Source: an uncultured Bacilli bacterium | GTDB taxonomy: Bacteria; Bacillota_I; Bacilli_A; RF39; UBA660 | Direction of reading: 5' to 3' | Assembly (NCBI GenBank): GCA_947630095.1 | Contig: CANRGI010000050.1 | Location: forward strand, 1 to 8,316 | Length of the DNA: 8,316 bases | In this document: positions 6,885 to 8,316 of the stretch, one piece after another | Position numbering within the stretch: position 1 is the stretch's first letter | Layout: each line of letters begins with the position of its first letter | Notes under the pieces: generated by a model | What the model was told of the DNA's origin: nothing | The model's database searches: none | The model's input: only the letters and a program-made list of their open reading frames with translations | Made by a program: the position numbers and the translations under genes

Positions 6885-6905
6885 TATATTTTTTCTTTCC
6901 AGAAA
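6862..6905 (-). other. Junction where nucleoside-kinase homology ends
   Basis: Kinase-like sequence stops being recognisable after GKKKYNGN, at about 6880-6876. The same bases serve as the start of the unknown gene in a second frame, around the ATG at 6884. The stretch is low-complexity and A-rich (GAAAAAATATAATGGAAA). It could be a rearrangement point or an assembly join across a short shared word. Confidence 0.5.
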
Positions 6906-8016
6906 CAAAGTCATATTCAGGAATTTCTACTTTTTTTCCTTTTAATAATTTTTGTAAAGTTTTATTAAATAAATCTAAATCTATAGCTTGCAAACATTCA
7001 TAGTCATATTCTCCCATTTCATTTTTAGGTGTATCTTCACGGTCTACAAAAAAATCATCGGTAGATAAACAAACAGGATCAAAACCTCGACTCCTTAAAT
7101 AAGAACCCAGTCTTTTTGTCGTTGTTGTTTTTCCACTAGAAGAAGGTCCTGCAATTAAAACAATTCTTACATCTCGCATTGAAATGACTTTATCACAAGC
7201 ATCTCTAATATCACTTTGAAAATAAATTTCGTTGGATTCTATAAATTCTTTAATTTTTCCAACACTTACCAACTCATTCATTTGAGAAAGATAAGTAACA
7301 CCTAGTCTTTTTAACCAAAGTTTTGTAGACATAAAATTACTTACAATATTCTCATAATGAACATATTCAGGAATACTTGTACCACTTACTACATTAGGAC
7401 ATACAAGAACCACTCGATTTCTTCCTAAAAAAACTAATTCAAATCTACTTAATACAGAAGTATCATAAGGCATAATATTATAAAAATAATTTAATTCATT
7501 TTTTAATCGATACATTGTTACAATTTCATTCGGTAAAGATTGAATGTTGGATGCTTTTTCTTCTAAACCTTTTTCTTTTAAATAATGATAAGCATCTTTT
7601 ACTTCCAAATTATATTTTACAAATCTTAATTTTTCTTCCACCATTCGAGCCATATAACCTTTTATTCTAGAAATATCTTCACTTGTTAAATTTTCTTCCG
7701 TATCAATTTCACTTAATATTCCTTTTGGTACACTATGTAAAAAATTCACTTCACTTTTTGGGTATAGTTCTTTCACAGCAACAAGAAACATAAATTTTAA
7801 AGCAGCTTGATAGATTTTATAACCGGCTAAGTCCGTAATACGAATACACTTTATATCTCCATCTTTAATTGCTTTCGTATCTAAAGAAGTAACTTCATTT
7901 TCCATTAAAACGGCTATAATATCTTTTTGATTAAATTCTTTTGTAATTTGATAAAAATTCGTACCCTTTTCAAATTCTTTCGTTTCTTCATTCAGTGTGA
8001 TTTTAATTGTTTCCAT
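6862..8016 (-). CDS. TGS-domain nucleoside (uridine-type) kinase, C-terminally truncated
   Basis: This is the Firmicutes nucleoside kinase family that fuses a synthetase-like N-terminus to a uridine kinase/phosphoribulokinase fold. Residues 1-60 form a TGS domain, and 61-260 a ThrRS-editing-like region with GYKIYQ and HSVPKG (94-99). The P-loop kinase starts near 280 with Walker A GPSSSGKTTT (290-299, K296), then STDDFFVDRE (318-327), YDYECLQAIDLDLF and IPEYDFVSGKKKYNGN. Complete relatives are about 550 residues and continue with a VVEGIH-like motif and the lid. Here the frame ends LWVI at 384, so about a third is lost and the kinase should be inactive. The missing part is not elsewhere in the window. 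The start at 8016 has GGGA close upstream and a promoter. Arginine CGA appears four times here, against about once in all central genes, hinting at a different origin. Confidence 0.85.
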   Translation of the reverse strand: METIKITLNEETKEFEKGTNFYQITKEFNQKDIIAVLMENEVTSLDTKAIKDGDIKCIRITDLAGYKIYQAALKFMFLVAVKELYPKSEVNFLHSVPKGILSEIDTEENLTSEDISRIKGYMARMVEEKLRFVKYNLEVKDAYHYLKEKGLEEKASNIQSLPNEIVTMYRLKNELNYFYNIMPYDTSVLSRFELVFLGRNRVVLVCPNVVSGTSIPEYVHYENIVSNFMSTKLWLKRLGVTYLSQMNELVSVGKIKEFIESNEIYFQSDIRDACDKVISMRDVRIVLIAGPSSSGKTTTTKRLGSYLRSRGFDPVCLSTDDFFVDREDTPKNEMGEYDYECLQAIDLDLFNKTLQKLLKGKKVEIPEYDFVSGKKKYNGNLWVI

Positions 8017-8050
8017 AGTATCCCTAGCCTTTAATTCCTTTCTACAAAAT

Positions 8051-8079
8051 ATTCTATCATATTTTCATTTTTTTTTGAA
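8051..8079 (-). promoter_or_regulatory. Promoter of the kinase gene
   Basis: The minus strand carries TTCAAA (8079-8074), a 17-bp spacer and TAGAAT (8056-8051), preceded by TGA so that the -10 is of the extended TGn type. The leader is about 28 bases. It sits in the 106-bp gap shared with divergent clpP. Confidence 0.5.
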
Positions 8080-8111
8080 TAGTTTTCTTTTTATTTGACT
8101 ATGATAGTATT

Positions 8112-8117
8112 AGGTGA
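8112..8117 (+). promoter_or_regulatory. Ribosome binding site of clpP
   Basis: AGGTGA lies 5 bases before the ATG at 8123 and supports that start. Upstream, TATGAT (8100-8105) is a possible -10, with TTGAAT (8075-8080) as a -35 at an over-long 19-bp spacing. The clpP promoter is therefore uncertain. Confidence 0.6.
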
Positions 8118-8122
8118 AAAAA

Positions 8123-8316
8123 ATGAACATCATTCCAACAGTATTAGAAAAAACAGACAATACAAGTATTTCTTATGATTTATATTCTAGACTTTTAGAA
8201 GACCGTATTATTTTTTTAACAGGAGAAATTAATGATGCCTCCGCGAATATCGTTATCAGTGAGCTTTTATATTTAGATTCCAAAAGTAAAGAAGATATTT
8301 ATCTTTATATTAATAG
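8123..8316 (+). CDS. clpP: ATP-dependent Clp protease proteolytic subunit, N-terminal part
   Basis: The frame opens at 8123 and runs off the right edge after 64 codons. The N-terminus MNIIPTVLEK, then YDLYSRLLEDRIIFLTGEI, AN-IVISELLYLDS and KEDIYLYIN, follows the ClpP pattern closely (axial loop, first strand and helix of the handle region). The catalytic Ser, His and Asp lie beyond the window and cannot be checked. ClpP forms the tetradecameric serine-protease chamber that works with ClpX or ClpC-type ATPases in the cytosol. It is divergent from the truncated kinase gene. No convincing CtsR tandem repeat or CIRCE element is visible in the 106-bp gap, so heat-shock control is not demonstrated here. 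Confidence 0.93.
   Translation, partial: MNIIPTVLEKTDNTSISYDLYSRLLEDRIIFLTGEINDASANIVISELLYLDSKSKEDIYLYIN

Noticed and set aside
6885..6914. Upstream ATG at 6914 as the start of the 167-residue protein
   Set aside because: The extra residues are encoded by bases that are clearly kinase coding sequence in another frame, and no Shine-Dalgarno precedes it.
8017..8122. CtsR operator in front of clpP
   Set aside because: One AGTCAAA half-site occurs on the minus strand (8100-8094), but the required second copy 3 bases on is not GTCAAA, so the tandem repeat is absent.
1..8316. TGA reassigned as an amino acid codon, since no gene uses it as a stop
   Set aside because: Seven genes is a small sample. 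Tryptophan is TGG, and no conserved gene needs TGA read-through. TGA stays compatible with being a rare stop.

Overview
The window is strongly AT-rich. It has well-formed Shine-Dalgarno sequences, all visible stops are TAA or TAG, tryptophan is read from TGG, and AGA dominates for arginine. The gene content is low-GC Gram-positive: a Firmicutes-style SerRS, UvrB, ClpP, a TGS-domain nucleoside kinase and small HD proteins. A Bacillota member, perhaps gut Bacilli of the RF39 or Erysipelotrichales kind, is my best guess. No rRNA or marker here fixes the lineage.

Layout: (a) 1-2708, minus strand: an HD-fold phosphohydrolase gene, then serS, then a tightly linked gene for an uncharacterised protein with an HExxH zinc-protease motif that runs off the left edge. 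(b) 2709-2856: divergent promoters. (c) 2857-4806, plus strand: complete uvrB. (d) 4803-6884, minus strand: a compact three-gene cluster made of an unknown 167-residue protein (frame broken by one base), an unknown 269-residue protein, and a second HD-fold protein. The last gene's stop codon interlocks with that of uvrB. (e) 6862-8016, minus strand: a nucleoside kinase gene whose last third is missing. (f) 8017-8122: divergent promoter region. (g) 8123 to the end, plus strand: start of clpP.

How the genes fit together: serS, uvrB and clpP are housekeeping genes for tRNA charging, nucleotide-excision repair and proteolysis. The two HD proteins that bracket uvrB are probably metal-dependent phosphohydrolases of unknown substrate. 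The unknown pair at 5555-6884 seems to share a segment and is spaced like an operon with the second HD gene. No known defence, CRISPR or mobile-element system is visible.

The main irregularities are the truncated kinase at about 6870-6890, which could be a rearrangement or an assembly misjoin, and a one-base frame break at 6490-6494. Others are the near absence of the tetramer CATG and a codon-context difference between the central genes and the two flanks.
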